Assembly: GCA_033296885.1 (NCBI GenBank)
Contig: MU864076.1
Span: forward strand, 1-36,743
Direction: 5' to 3'
Source: Triangularia verruculosa
Lineage: Eukaryota; Ascomycota; Sordariomycetes; Sordariales; Podosporaceae
DNA: 36,743 nt
In this document: positions 1 through 10,739 of the stretch, piece by piece
How the letters are laid out: each line of letters starts with the position of its first letter
Position numbering within the stretch: position 1 is the first letter of the stretch
Program-made: the position numbers and the translations under genes
Notes under the pieces: generated by a model
What the model saw: only the letters and a program-made list of their open reading frames with translations
Database searches by the model: none
Told to the model about the DNA's origin: nothing

Positions 1-97
1 CCGCTTCCGCTACGCACTGCTACAGCGCATAGTTCACTGTAGCTCCCCTGTAGGCACTGTATTACAGGCCTATAGGGCAACGCAGCAAACAATAACG

Positions 98-284
98 TAT
101 AACGAACTTCTATATAGAACCTCTAAAAGGGATATTCGGTTAAAAGCTACTTCTAATAATTAGTTCGGTATAGCTAAATAATATATAATAAGATATCTCA
201 ATATAAATATAAGATACCGTGAATATAAGCTGTAATTATATACTGCGGAACTATTTATAAGCTATTTAGTTCCTCCGTATATAT
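98..284 (-). repeat. Older LTR, left part, split by gypsy element 1
   Basis: This stretch aligns base for base with the first 190 bp of the LTRs at 285 and 7383, including the ACGGAACTA block and the CCTCCGTATATAT end, but most CpA/TpG positions are converted to TpA. It stops at the TATAT target of element 1, and the remainder resumes at 7779. It therefore predates element 1. No convincing 5-bp duplication flanks the whole older LTR (TAACG before, ACCGT after). Confidence 0.8.
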
Positions 285-675
285 TGTGACGAACCCCTGT
301 ACAGAACCTCTGAAAGGGATACTCGGTTGAAGGTAACTTCTGACAATTGGTTCGGTGCAGCTAAACAGTGCATAATAAGATGTCTCAATGTAAACATAAG
401 ATACTGTGAATACAAGCTGTGATTATATACTACGGAACTATTTATAAGCTATTTAGTTCCTCCGTATATATAGATCTGTGGATTATCCGGATCACGTTTC
501 CCAAAGGTAATCTGGATCACCTTTCCTTCCTATAGCTTACTATACTTACCGTAAGCTTATCGCTCTGCTTACCGGGATTATCGTAATCCTTTCGCTTTAC
601 TCCTGATTGGTCCGTAATGATTGGCTGGGAGCGCCCCGCGCTCTATGCGTTGGTCCTTTATTAACGATTGTAACA
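285..675 (-). repeat. Element 1 LTR (3' LTR in element orientation)
   Basis: Begins TGTGACGAACCCC and ends ACGATTGTAACA on the plus strand, so in element orientation it runs TG...CA. It is 391 bp, the same length as its partner. The partner retains CATCAACGATTGTGACA where this copy has TATTAACGATTGTAACA, which are RIP-type transitions. Confidence 0.9.
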
Positions 676-1440
676 CGATGCCCCTCCTTCTAGGTCGACG
701 CCCCGACGACCTTAGTTTACTTTATCTTCCTTAATTATTCTTCCCCCTCCTTTCTTCTATAAGTCTCCTTTACTTCCTTAGATTATTTCCACTATATCTA
801 ATCGTATTTCTAAAACCTCTAACTCGAAATCCTCTTAGCGCACGTCTTTAACTGCCGCTATACTTTAGTTTGGATATAAAACGATACCGTATTCTTTTTA
901 CTTTTCTAAGGGCTTATTGTGTAAAATAGCTGAACGTTTTTCTCGTTGTAGTGAATGTATTCGTTGTAGGCGTGTTTACGACGGCACTGGTGTTCCGGTT
1001 CTAGCGCGTAAATGTATATACGGGTTCTTCTCCTCCTATCGTTCTTATTTAATCCTTAGTTTAGTGGATCGTATCGTAGCCGAGTCTCGGCGTTTGGCCC
1101 GCGAGGAGGAGCTTGTTGAAGAGCGCTTCTAACGTAGTTAGCGTAAAGCCTAAAAGGCTCTCGCTATATTATTTCGACTCCGGCGTTAACGCTAATACCT
1201 ATTAATGCGGGGTAGTAAAATGGTCCGCCGAGGGCTCGCTTCGTTAGACGAGCTTAAGGAGGCCGACCGTCGTAAATCGGAGGCCGTTATTAATGCCTAG
1301 GTCTACGGCGCTTTGGATATTATTAATTAGAATACTGTATTAGGCGACGCCTTTCCGATTAACCCTTTCCTATTTACCTAAATATAGCCCGCCTTTGACC
1401 TTTCCGATAGAAGTCCTTTAGTTTCTTAGGGTAGTTGAGG
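676..1440 (+). pseudogene. Antisense ORF remnant of element 1 (CxxC-type, unknown function)
   Basis: The plus strand, opposite to gag-pol, carries a readable frame that is clearest at 917-1132. It includes KIAERFSRCSECIRCRR, then GVPVLARK and an acidic/basic helix with RRLAREEELVEERF, followed by further homologous but broken sequence to about 1440. The same protein can be followed in element 2 at 10078-10590, where the cysteines have become tyrosines. Its presence in both elements says it is an inherited part of this retroelement family. The open stretch begins at a TTG, so I cannot place a start. The paired cysteines suggest a zinc-binding motif, but no function is assigned. Confidence 0.55.
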
Positions 1441-1481
1441 TTCGTAGTATTTAATTGTAGTTAAGCTTCTAGGTATTTATT

Positions 1482-1551
1482 AACCTTATAGTATAGTATA
1501 TAGTACGTCGATTATTATATCGGAGGCGCGGGTTCGATTCCCGTCGAGGTT
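1482..1551 (+). other. tRNA-like segment inside element 1
   Basis: Seventy bases begin AACCT and end AGGTT, which can pair like an acceptor stem. An A-box-like TAGTATAGT lies near the 5' end. Near the 3' end a GCGGG/CCCGT stem encloses TTCGATT, a good T-arm and B-box. The anticodon stem does not pair, so I do not call a functional tRNA. A 70-base homologue lies at the equivalent place in element 2 (10645-10714). Confidence 0.5.
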
Positions 1552-1599
1552 TTCGGTGTCCAGATTTATAGGTATTACCTGTAATCTAGGTACCTTTTC

Positions 1600-4500
1600 T
1601 TTTTGTCGTTTAGTTTAGTTTAGGTCGGTTTAGGTATTGCCGATGGAATTCTTTTAGCTTATTTAGGTAATTTAGATTTACCGCTAGTTCTTATAAGTTA
1701 TCTATAGCTAGGTAATCTAATTAATTAACTAAATATTTTAATTGACCTTCGTTAAACTGTAAATCTAGTATTTCTTTTATATTATACTTTTCTTCTTCGT
1801 CCTCCGTTACCTCCTGGGTATTGGTTTTACTCGCCGGTGGTGTAGGTTCTAGAAGTGAGATGTGAAAAGTGTATGACCGTAGATGTATTGTGCTAGGTAG
1901 CTCTAGCTTATATACCGTCTCCGATATTTTCCTTTTAACCTTGAATAGTCTTACTCGCCTATAGTCCAGTTTCTTATTAGGCCTCTTCGTACGTAGGTTA
2001 CGTATTAATAAAAATACTTTATCTTCCCTCTTTAAACGAGGTCCCTTAAGCCGTTTAGTATTGTAGTATTTATGTATATGTTCCCGAACGAACTTAAGCT
2101 TTTCCTTAAGTTTGGCGTGTAATATATGTAGCTTTCTTACTTTTATTACCGCCCTAAGTACCTTTACCTCTGGTCTTTACTGTAGATCTGCCTTAAAACC
2201 GTAGTTTATAAAGAATAATGTAATTTTAGTTATCTCCGTAGGTACCGTATTATACGTAAGCTGTACCGCTAGTAAGAGTTTAACTTAGTTATTTTATTTA
2301 AAATTAATATAGTTTTAAAAGTATTGTTCGACGATTTGGTTAAGCTTTTCTATTTGGCCGTCCGTCTGTAGGTAATATGTTAATAACGCTTTGTTTTTTA
2401 CTTTTATTTACTTTATTAAAGCCTTTTAAAACTTTAATACGAATTTAGTATTACGATCCGTGATAAATTCCCTTAGTTATATATATATTACTGTAATATT
2501 CCGAAATATTATATCCGCTAATTATTCCGCCGTCTAAGTCTCCTTATAAGGTAAAAAATATACTTATTTAGTAAGTTTATCGATTATCGTTAAGATATTA
2601 TTATATTTAATATTTATAGTTATGTCCTTAGATTCTAGTAATTTAATAATAAAGTTTATCGATATTAAACTTTACGGTTACTTTACTATTAGTAGTAGCT
2701 CTAAGAATCCGTATAGTTTATATCTCTCTACTTTCGTTTTCTTATAAAAATTATATTTCCGTAATATTTCTTCTATATCTTTCTTTATTCCTAGTTAATT
2801 AAAATACTGTTTAATTTTTTCTATCGTTTTAGCTACTTCTATATATCCCCCGAGTTTCGATTTGTGGATTTTTTAAATTAGTATCTTCCGTTATTCTAGG
2901 TCGACGTAGGTTTTATTATTATATTAAAGTCGGTAACGGTCGTCCTTCTAAATCCCTAATAATTCTAATTTGGCCTATTATTTTTAATCGTCGTTATCGA
3001 CGTTACTTTGGTATTTATGGGTAGTAGATTTTTCTCGATATACTATGTAATATTTAGTTTATTATTAAAGCGGATATTTAAGTGTACTTTCTATTATTTT
3101 CTATAATAAGGATAGTAATTCCTCTTTTATTTTCTTTTTATAGTAGTCCGCCTTTCTACTTAAAGCGTCTGCTTTTACGTTCTTAGATCCTTTTTTATAA
3201 TAGATTTGAAAATTAAACTCGGATAAAAATTCTAATTACCTACCTTACTTAACATTAAGAACTTTAATAATAGTAAAGTACTTTAGGTTTTTGTAATCCG
3301 TATAGACCTGGACCTCGTAGTTAGTACCGCTGAAGTATAGTCTCCACTCCTCGAAGGCTTTAATAATAGTAAGTAGCTCCTTATTGTAGATAGGGTAATT
3401 CTTGCGTAGTTTCTTTAGCTTTTTCGAAAAGAATATTATTGGGTGTAATTTCTTATCTTTATCTCGCTGTTTTAATTGCCCTCCGATAATATAGTCGGAA
3501 GTATCTATTTCGACTTCGAAAGGTCGGTTTAGGTCGGGAAGTTTAAGTATTGGATCCGCTGTAATGGCGCTTTTGATAATTTAAAAAGCTTCTTTTTACT
3601 TCTTTTCCTATTTAAATTCGGTATCCTTCTTAGTTAAGTCGTTTAATGGTTTTATTATAGCGCCGTAGTTTCGTATAAATATTCGATAGAAGTTTATAAA
3701 ACTTAGAAATTTTTAAACTTTGGTTTTTAACTGTTCTACCGTTTTTATTTATAGTCTTAGTTAGTCCTTAACTACCGTAATTTTCTTTAACTTTATCCGC
3801 ACTTCTCCCGGTAAAATTAAATACCTTAGGTAGACCATTTTTTATATATAAAACTCGCTTTTATCCTTATTAACTAATAGTCCTGTTTTATATAATATAT
3901 TTAAGATCTCTTTAATATATTATTTATATTTCTTTAGAGTATATAAGTAGATAAGAATATCGTCGAGGTAGTAAATTACTATTTTATCGAGATATTAATA
4001 AATTATGTGATTAACGAAGGCTTAGAAAATCGTAGGTGTATTTATAAGCCTAAATAGTATAATAAGATACTCGAAATACTTATAAAGCATACGAAAAGCT
4101 ATCTTCTATTTATTTTCCTCCTTAATTTATATATACGCGTACCTAATTAACATATTAAGTTTAATAAACTATTATACCCTTAATAGTTAACTTTTTAATT
4201 GAGAAATCAATAGTAATAAGTAATTATTCTTTACTGTTTTTTAATTTAACTATCGATAATCTATATATAATTATAGACTTCTATCTTTCTTCGGTATAAA
4301 GAAAATAAGATATTTAGCCGGCGATATAGATACTCTGATATATCCTCTTTTAATATTTTCGTCTAAATATTTCTGTAATTCTTTACTTTATTTACCGTTG
4401 GTGTAGTAGATTTGGAAGAGCTTAAGTTTAGCTCCTTTTTTAAGCTTAATCTTATAGTCCTATAGTCCTTTCTCTAGTAGACTTTAAAAGTATTTTACTG

Positions 4501-7323
4501 TAAATACCGGATATCTTTAGTATTTTACCGGTACCTCCTTCTTATCGCCCTTTTTTAAATTATTATAATAGGTATATTTATCCTTTATTACTACCGTAAT
4601 TTCTATTAACATAACTATTCTTACTAACCTTATTTCTTCGATTTTACCGCTTATATCGATTGAGTATATTAATACTTCTCGTATCTTTTGCGGTGGTACC
4701 GTAGAGGGTGCTTATCCTATACTTTGCTCCTGCCGTGCCCCTAATCTCCTATCGTTGGTTAGATACTCCCGATATTCCCTCGGTCGTAGGTAGCCACTAT
4801 CCTTCTAATCGATGTCTAAGTTATAATCCTCGTGCTATAGTTACCCTAGGATTATATCCTTCTCCGGCCCTATATCTACGATATCGAAAATCACCTTTAT
4901 TATCTTTCCTAATATAGTAATGTTTAATAGTACCGTTTCTTTAGTTACTAATTATATAGGGAAGGGTCCTTTTATAATAACCTTTTCTTTCTTCTTCCTT
5001 TATAGAATTCGGGCTTATTATATAAATTTAGGTAAAATTAAGTCCGCTTTTACTCCATTATTTACGAGTATCTACGTTTAAAAACCCTTTTAATATATAA
5101 TTATTCGCAACCTTTTATCTTTTATGCCCCTCCTTTATACCGCAGCGACCTCGCTAACGTATCGCTTATAGTCCTTTAGAGGTTTTCGGCCTTTACGAAA
5201 GGCCGTAACCCTTTTCCCGATTATTATTATACCTCTAGAGTATCCTCTTCGATCAAATTATCCAGTAGCTCGAAATCGGTTAACCATCGTCGTTAGGCTT
5301 CCTTCCACTTCTTATTCCTGGCATTACTTTAGGCCCTTTTCTTGCTATATATTTTATGTATTTTAGGGCCGGCTTCGTGGTATTTCCGGGCCTTCGTCTG
5401 TAGGTGAAGAGCGCAATCCGTACTCTTACACTATATTAAGCCGAATTCCTCCCCTTCTTCTTAATTTATTATCCAATCGAAGTAGTACTTTATATACCTA
5501 GGTGTGACCTATATAACTTAGAGTTTATTTAGTTTAACTAGGTCTTTTAGTTTCTATAGGAAATAATCGTTTAACTTTTCTTCCGGTACTCCCTATCTCG
5601 CGAGTATATTCCGTATTAGTATTGGCTCTCTTATTAAGGTGAACTCCTTGACCGGCTAATGCCGGTTAAAAGTCTTTAATTAGTAGTGTTCTTTATATGT
5701 ATAGGCGATACATTGGAACTATAGCACCCTCCTATGTTCCGGGTATTATAGGTGGACTTACGGAGTATCTCCTTTATAACGGATATACTACCCGAAGTCT
5801 GGGTATTCCTTTAATATTATTATAAACCCGGTATTAACCGTCGGTTGTAATATTTAATACTTATTCTAGGTCTTTTCGCCCGTAAGGAATATTATAAATT
5901 CGTTATTAAACTCCTTCTCGGGGATAATCCAGTATTTATTTTCTTATTATAGCTATATAGTTGGCTGATTATTACTAATAGCTTACGCTACCTTATCCTC
6001 GAGGTCGCGGTATTACTGTTTAATAGTTTCTCGCTATTCTTAAAATTCTATTATTATTTCCTCGAGTCTTTAAACTCGCTCCTCTATTTACCTTATAGTC
6101 CCTTCTATATCCTAGACTAAGGCGTTAGCTAAGGTAAAAACCTACCTTAATCGCCGTATAATTTCCTTAGAGGGCCTTAGAATAGTACTTTCTTCTAGTC
6201 TTATAGCCCCTTTAATCGGCAGTTTTTATCCTATAATACAGTCTTCTCCTTTAAAATCGACCGTTAACTTTTCTTCCTAGGTTTAATACCTATAATCGCT
6301 ATTAATATAGTCGTCCGCTAAGTCTTAAAAATCCTTATAGGCATATTCGGTATTAGAAATCTCGATAACCCGTATAGTTTTAATTACTACCGCCGTTTCT
6401 TTTTTTTTCTAATTAAGTTATTTAGGTAACCGGTAGTCTTTTTTAAAGTGGCTTATTTTCCTATAGTTAAAGTATTTAACGTCGTTCTTTCTTTTAAACC
6501 GTTTTTGAACTACGTCTACTTCTATAGGCCCTGTGTAGGTAGTCCCTAAGACGTGAATCCTATAAGGCCTTTTCTTCCTTTTGTCGTTAGGACGGTAGGG
6601 TCCTTGTACGCGTATGCCCTTACGCTCCTTACGGCGCTAATATTGTCGATCGTCGATACGGACCGTTATTACGATATATTCGTCGATAATCTCCGGTCGC
6701 TTTTATCGATATAACTTATTTTTAACTTCTTCCTTAAGCCTATTGTAAAATAACTATATTAACCTTTCGTCGTTAATCTCGCTATAGAGTACGTCCGTCC
6801 TAAATATTATAGTATAGTCGGTAGTAGATTTAGTCTACTTAAAGTTAGTTAATCGCTCTTAGGTATACCTACCTTTATCGTACTCTCCGAACACCTCTTT
6901 AATCTTCTCTTTAAATCTTTTATACATTTTAAAGTACTTTTTAGTAATATCCTTCCTTTCGTCGTACTTATTATCGAAATAGTCTCCTAAGATTAGTTCG
7001 AACTAGGTAAGGGCCTTATCCTTAAGCCTGGACGCGGCGTATACCACCTTAGACTTTTCGTCCGGGAAACGGGAAGGGTAATACCGAAAATATACCTTAA
7101 ACTGAATTAAAAATCCTCTTAATTCTCCTTTAGCTCCTCCGTATTGGTCGGGAGCCTCGAGCTTAGCGCGATCTCCTTCCTTACGTAAAGTACCGATCTC
7201 CCTATGGAGTATATTGTTTTCCTACGCGAGGGCGTTGTAGGAGAGGTGCGATTTATCCTCGAACTTTTAAATGCGAATAAGGAGTTGGTCTATAGTAGGT
7301 TGAGTGTTGGTATTTCCGGTTAT
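1600..7323 (-). pseudogene. gag-pol of element 1, broken by RIP
   Basis: Translated on the minus strand this is a Ty3/gypsy gag-pol with many stops. The likely gag start is mutated from ATG to ATA at 7321-7323. Gag shows APDQYGG and FLIQFKVYFRYY around 7050-7160. The zinc knuckle near 6432-6480 reads YFNYRKISHFKKDY, so its cysteines are all tyrosine. Reverse transcriptase keeps YLDD near 3950-3975, preceded by a degraded AFR...FEYL block near 4040-4110. The integrase C-terminal block has DKVFLLIRNLRTKRP. The chromodomain near 1625-1800 keeps KEILDLQF and KYLV. G-to-A changes on the coding strand explain most of the damage. Confidence 0.88.
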
Positions 7324-7382
7324 AGCGTTTAATTTAGCGCCTTTAACTTATCCGATAATAAAGTTGAAGTAAGTATATAATA

Positions 7383-7773
7383 TATAACGAACCCCTATAT
7401 AGAACCTCTAAAAGGGATACTCGGTTGAAGGTAACTTCTGATAATTAGTTCGATGTAGTTAAACAGTGTATAATAAGATGTCTTAATGTAAATATAAGAT
7501 ACCGTGAATATAAGCTGTGATTATATACTGCGGAACTATCTATAAGCTATCTAGTTCCTCCGTATATATAGATCTGTGGATTACCCGGATCACGTTTCCT
7601 AAAGGTGATCTGGATCACCTTTCCTTCCTATAGCTCACTATACTCACCGTAAGCTTGTCGCTCTGCTCACCGGGATCACCGTGATCCTTTCGCTCCACTC
7701 CTGATTGGTCCGTAATGATTGGCTGGGAGCGCCCCGCGCTCCGTGCGTTGGTCCTTCATCAACGATTGTGACA
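7383..7773 (-). repeat. Element 1 LTR (5' LTR in element orientation)
   Basis: A 391-bp match to 285-675. In element orientation it would be the promoter LTR: a TATATATACGGAGG block (complement of the CCTCCGTATATATA near 7557-7570) separates the variable U3 half from the conserved R/U5 half. It is followed by the TATAT target duplicate at 7774-7778. Confidence 0.9.
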
Positions 7774-7778
7774 TATAT

Positions 7779-8016
7779 AGACCTTAAATCCCTAAATACC
7801 TCCATACCTGGATTACCCTCGCTTACTAGCGACCCGTGGTGATCCTTCTGGCGCTCACCTCGATCACCTGGTGATCGTGGTGATCCGGCTCACCTTTGCC
7901 AAGCAGTGAGCCTCCTCCGACCCTGGCAGCCTTACTGCTGTGCCCCTCTTCTCCGATTGGCTGGCATGGTTAACTGCAGTCCCCGCCTGACCCTGCTATA
8001 TGGTTGGTCTGTGACA
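7779..8016 (-). repeat. Older LTR, right part, with divergent U3
   Basis: Continues the LTR interrupted at 284. Beyond the shared TATATAGACC it is unlike the U3 of element 1 and has its own short palindromes, notably CGATCACC-T-GGTGATCG at 7861-7877. It ends CTGTGACA at 8016. The AT-poor sequence suggests this half escaped much of the RIP damage seen in the left half. Confidence 0.6.
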
Positions 8017-9099
8017 ACCGTTTTTTTCGCCTTCGAAGGTTATAATATTAATATTAATAGATTTTTTAATAAAATTACGGAATTTTATATAAAAGGTAGA
8101 TATAAATTCGGATATTATAAGTTATTATTTACTAGTAATAGCAGCTTTTCCCCCCGCGTTTTTTATACTAAGTATTATATTGCGGTTTAAGAGTCTCCTT
8201 ACCGTATAAGGTAAGAAGTTTTTATTAGTAAACGTAGTCTTCTCCGTATTTAGATTACCCTTAATAACCATTATAATATTCTATGTTAGGGTCCTTATTT
8301 TATTTAAATAAATAACGATTACGTTATTTATAATTTCGTATAATTATAGATGCTATATAAGGTTATTTTCCTTAGTTATTCTTTTAATAGTAAATACGAA
8401 CGAAAGTATTACGGTTAACGGTAGATCCTTAAGTACGGTGATTACTATAATTATAATAGTAGTAATAAGAATTCTAAAGAAGTTTTAACCTTTTTTTTAA
8501 CCGTTAGCTATATTATTTAGAAGTTTAGTAAGAAATTCGATAAAGAGTATTGTAAAAAGTAATACTTTTACTATATTATTTAATTTAGCGATATAGTTTA
8601 ACTTTTATTAGTATTATATTTAGGAAAGTACAGTAGCGTTTACTTATAAGGATATTTAATTACGTTTATAACGGCGTTATACCGGGGTCGTTATATAACA
8701 TTAATATAGTCTGTTCGAAGCTAAAATATAGCCCGATAGTCGTTATAAAAAACCTTCCGACGCCGTTTAATATTTTAGCCCCGGATAGTAAAAACGGATC
8801 TAGTTTTTTTATATCGGTATCCGGTTGTAAAAAAGTTTACGAAATTATTTCGGTAAGTATTTTTTTAATAAGATCCGACTTACCTATCGACGACGATTTA
8901 TTATAATTAATATTATACCCTTTACTTAATATTTTATTAACAGGAATTATATTCCTTTACTTAAGTATTATAATATCGCTTATTAATATATTATATACCG
9001 AAATCTTCGCTACCCACCCTAACTATACTACTGTTATAAACTTATCCTCCTTCTTTTAATTTAGTTTACGAAATTACTACTTCTTTTATTAATTATTTA
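8017..9099. other. AT-rich degenerate sequence, unassigned
   Basis: About 1.1 kb rich in TTA, TAA and TAT trinucleotides, as left by heavy RIP. I find no LTR match or recognisable domain on either strand. It may be the 5' part of the broken gene that becomes readable at about 9100, but no frame can be followed with confidence. Confidence 0.6.
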
Positions 9100-9454
9100 G
9101 CGCGCCGATAATAATAATTATAAGGATAACGATAATAATTACTATGCCTTTAATCTATTCGACTTACGTGCTATAGTCTTCTTTATAGTGGCCGTTAAAG
9201 GTTTAGTAGAGCCCGAGAGCGAACGAGATAGCGGTTATTACACTAAGGAAAATTAGAATGCAGTTTTAGAGGGCGATCTATACGAATACAAGAAAGGATT
9301 TAGATTTGCGGTTTAGAAAGCGGTTTTCACTAAAGATACGGCGCCGGTCGAAGTAATAATCAGAGTATTTATTAAGGAAGGAGAGCGGTTAAGAAGGGTC
9401 GGTATAGTTGATTTTTAGTTTACGGGTATTTATAGCAGCTCTTCCGTAGTTTAA
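9100..9454 (+). pseudogene. Degenerate unknown gene, 5' fragment (interrupted by element 2)
   Basis: One plus-strand frame reads with only TAG stops, including VKGLVEPESERDSGYYTKEN, GDLYEYKKGFRFAV and KDTAPVEVIIRVFIKEGERL, and ends at the element 2 insertion point. Each stop can be explained by C-to-T or G-to-A change of a Gln or Trp codon. The composition and the length of sense codons between stops suggest a former protein gene. I do not recognise the family. The continuation is probably at 17012-17907 across the insertion, though the exact frame join was not resolved. Confidence 0.4.
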
Positions 9455-9833
9455 TGTGACGAACCCCTGTACAGAACCTCTGAAAGGGATACTCGGTTAA
9501 AGGCAACTTCTGACAATTGGTTCAGTGCAGCTAAACAGTGCACAACAAGATGTCTCAATGTAAACACAAGATACCGTAAATACAAGCTGTGATTACATAC
9601 TGCGGAACTATCTACGAGCTATCTAGTTCCTCCGTATATATATACCAATGGATCACCTGGATTACATTTCCCAAAGTTAATCTGGATCACCTTTCCTTCC
9701 TATAGCTCACCAGGCTCACCGTAAGCCTGCCGGGATCACCGTAATCCCGTCGCTCTACTTCTAATTGGTCCGTAATAATTGGCTAGGAGCGTCCCGCGCC
9801 CTATACGTTAGTTCTTCATCAACGATTATAACA
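9455..9833 (-). repeat. Element 2 LTR (3' LTR in element orientation)
   Basis: Runs from TGTGACGAACCCCTG to ACGATTATAACA. The 9455-9650 part matches the other LTRs closely and the U3 part differs in detail. It is 20 bp longer than the partner because of an extra copy of a CACCGTAA/GCCTGCC motif near 9715-9745. The purine-tract complement CCCCTCCTTCC follows at about 9840. Confidence 0.9.
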
Positions 9834-10590
9834 CGATACCCCTCCTTCCAAGTCGACGTCCCGACGACCTTAATTTACTTCATTTTCCTCAACCATTCTT
9901 CCCTCTCTCTTCTTCTGTAAGTCTCCCTTACTCCCTTAGACTACTCCTTACGTCTCCACCATATCTAACCGCATCTCCAAAGCTTCTAGCTCAAAATCCC
10001 TCCAGCGCACAACTCTAGCTACCGCCATACTTCAGTTTAAATACGAAACTATACCATACTCTTTCTATTTCTCCAAAGGCTTATCGTATAAAATAGCCGA
10101 ACATTCCTCTCGCTATAGTGAATATGTCCGTCGCGGGCGTACTTATAATAGCTCTAGTATTCCGGTTTTAGCGCGTAAATATATATACGGGTTCCTCTCC
10201 TCCTATCGTTTACCTAATCCTGGTCTAGTAGACCGTATTGTAGCCGAGTCCCAACGCTTAGCTCGCAAGGAGGAACTCGCAGAGGAGCGCCTCCAGCGCA
10301 GCCAGCGTAAAGCCTAAGAGGCTCTTACCATACTATCCCGGCTCCGGCGTTAACGCCAGCACTTATTAACGCAGGGTAGTGAAATAGTCCGCCGAGGGCT
10401 CGCTTTACTAAACGAGCTCGAGGAGGCTGACCGTCGTAAATCGGAGGCCGTTATTAATGCCCAGGCCTACGGCGCCCTAGATACTATTGACTAGAACGCC
10501 GTATTAAGTAACGCCCCTCCGCTCGACCCTTTCTTAGTCGCCTAGGTATAAGTCGCTTCTACCTTTTCCAGCGGAAGTCCTCCAGTCTCT
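9834..10590 (+). pseudogene. Antisense ORF remnant of element 2
   Basis: Homologue of the 676-1440 frame. From about 10087 it reads KIAEHSSRYSEYVRRGRTYN, then IPVLARKYIYGFLSSYRLPN, then VDRIVAESQRLARKEELAEE, and continues past a TAA at about 10315 into NELEEADRRKSEAVINAQAY. Tyrosines replace the cysteines of the element 1 copy. The frame is antisense to gag-pol and outside it, so it would need its own promoter. Function unknown. Confidence 0.5.
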
Positions 10591-10644
10591 CAAAGTAATT
10601 AAGGTTTATAGGGTTAATTATAGTTAGGTCCCTAGGTACTTATT

Positions 10645-10714
10645 AACCTTATAGTATAGTACATAGCACGTCGACCACTATATCGGAAGTGCAGGTTCGA
10701 CTCCCGTCGAGGTT
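10645..10714 (+). other. tRNA-like segment inside element 2
   Basis: Seventy bases aligned without gaps to 1482-1551. It has AACCT...AGGTT ends, an A-box-like TAGTATAGT, and a T-arm in which TTCGACT is flanked by GCAGG and CCCGT. The one A opposite C in that stem is the G-to-A change expected from RIP, since element 1 has GCGGG. The anticodon stem again fails to pair, so it is a relic or a tRNA-derived piece, not a working gene. Confidence 0.5.
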
Positions 10715-10739
10715 ATCTGTACTCCAGGTTCAGGAAAAC

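Larger units (their letters stand above)
285..7773 (-). mobile_element. Ty3/gypsy chromovirus element 1, RIP-degraded
   Basis: A full-length LTR retrotransposon with two 391-bp LTRs (285-675 and 7383-7773) and a TATAT target duplication (280-284 and 7774-7778). Coding order is read on the minus strand: gag near 7323, a zinc-knuckle relic near 6432-6480, reverse transcriptase with YLDD near 3950-3975, a DALSRK RNase H/integrase junction near 3143-3182, the integrase C-terminal block near 1905-2025, and a chromodomain near 1625-1800. The purine tract before the 3' LTR is the complement of 678-692. All frames are riddled with stops, so it is not autonomous. An extra antisense frame and a tRNA-like segment lie between pol and the left LTR. 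Confidence 0.93.

Noticed and set aside
1482..1551. Functional tRNA gene.
   Set aside because: The anticodon stem does not pair and the D-arm is degraded, so it is reported only as tRNA-like.
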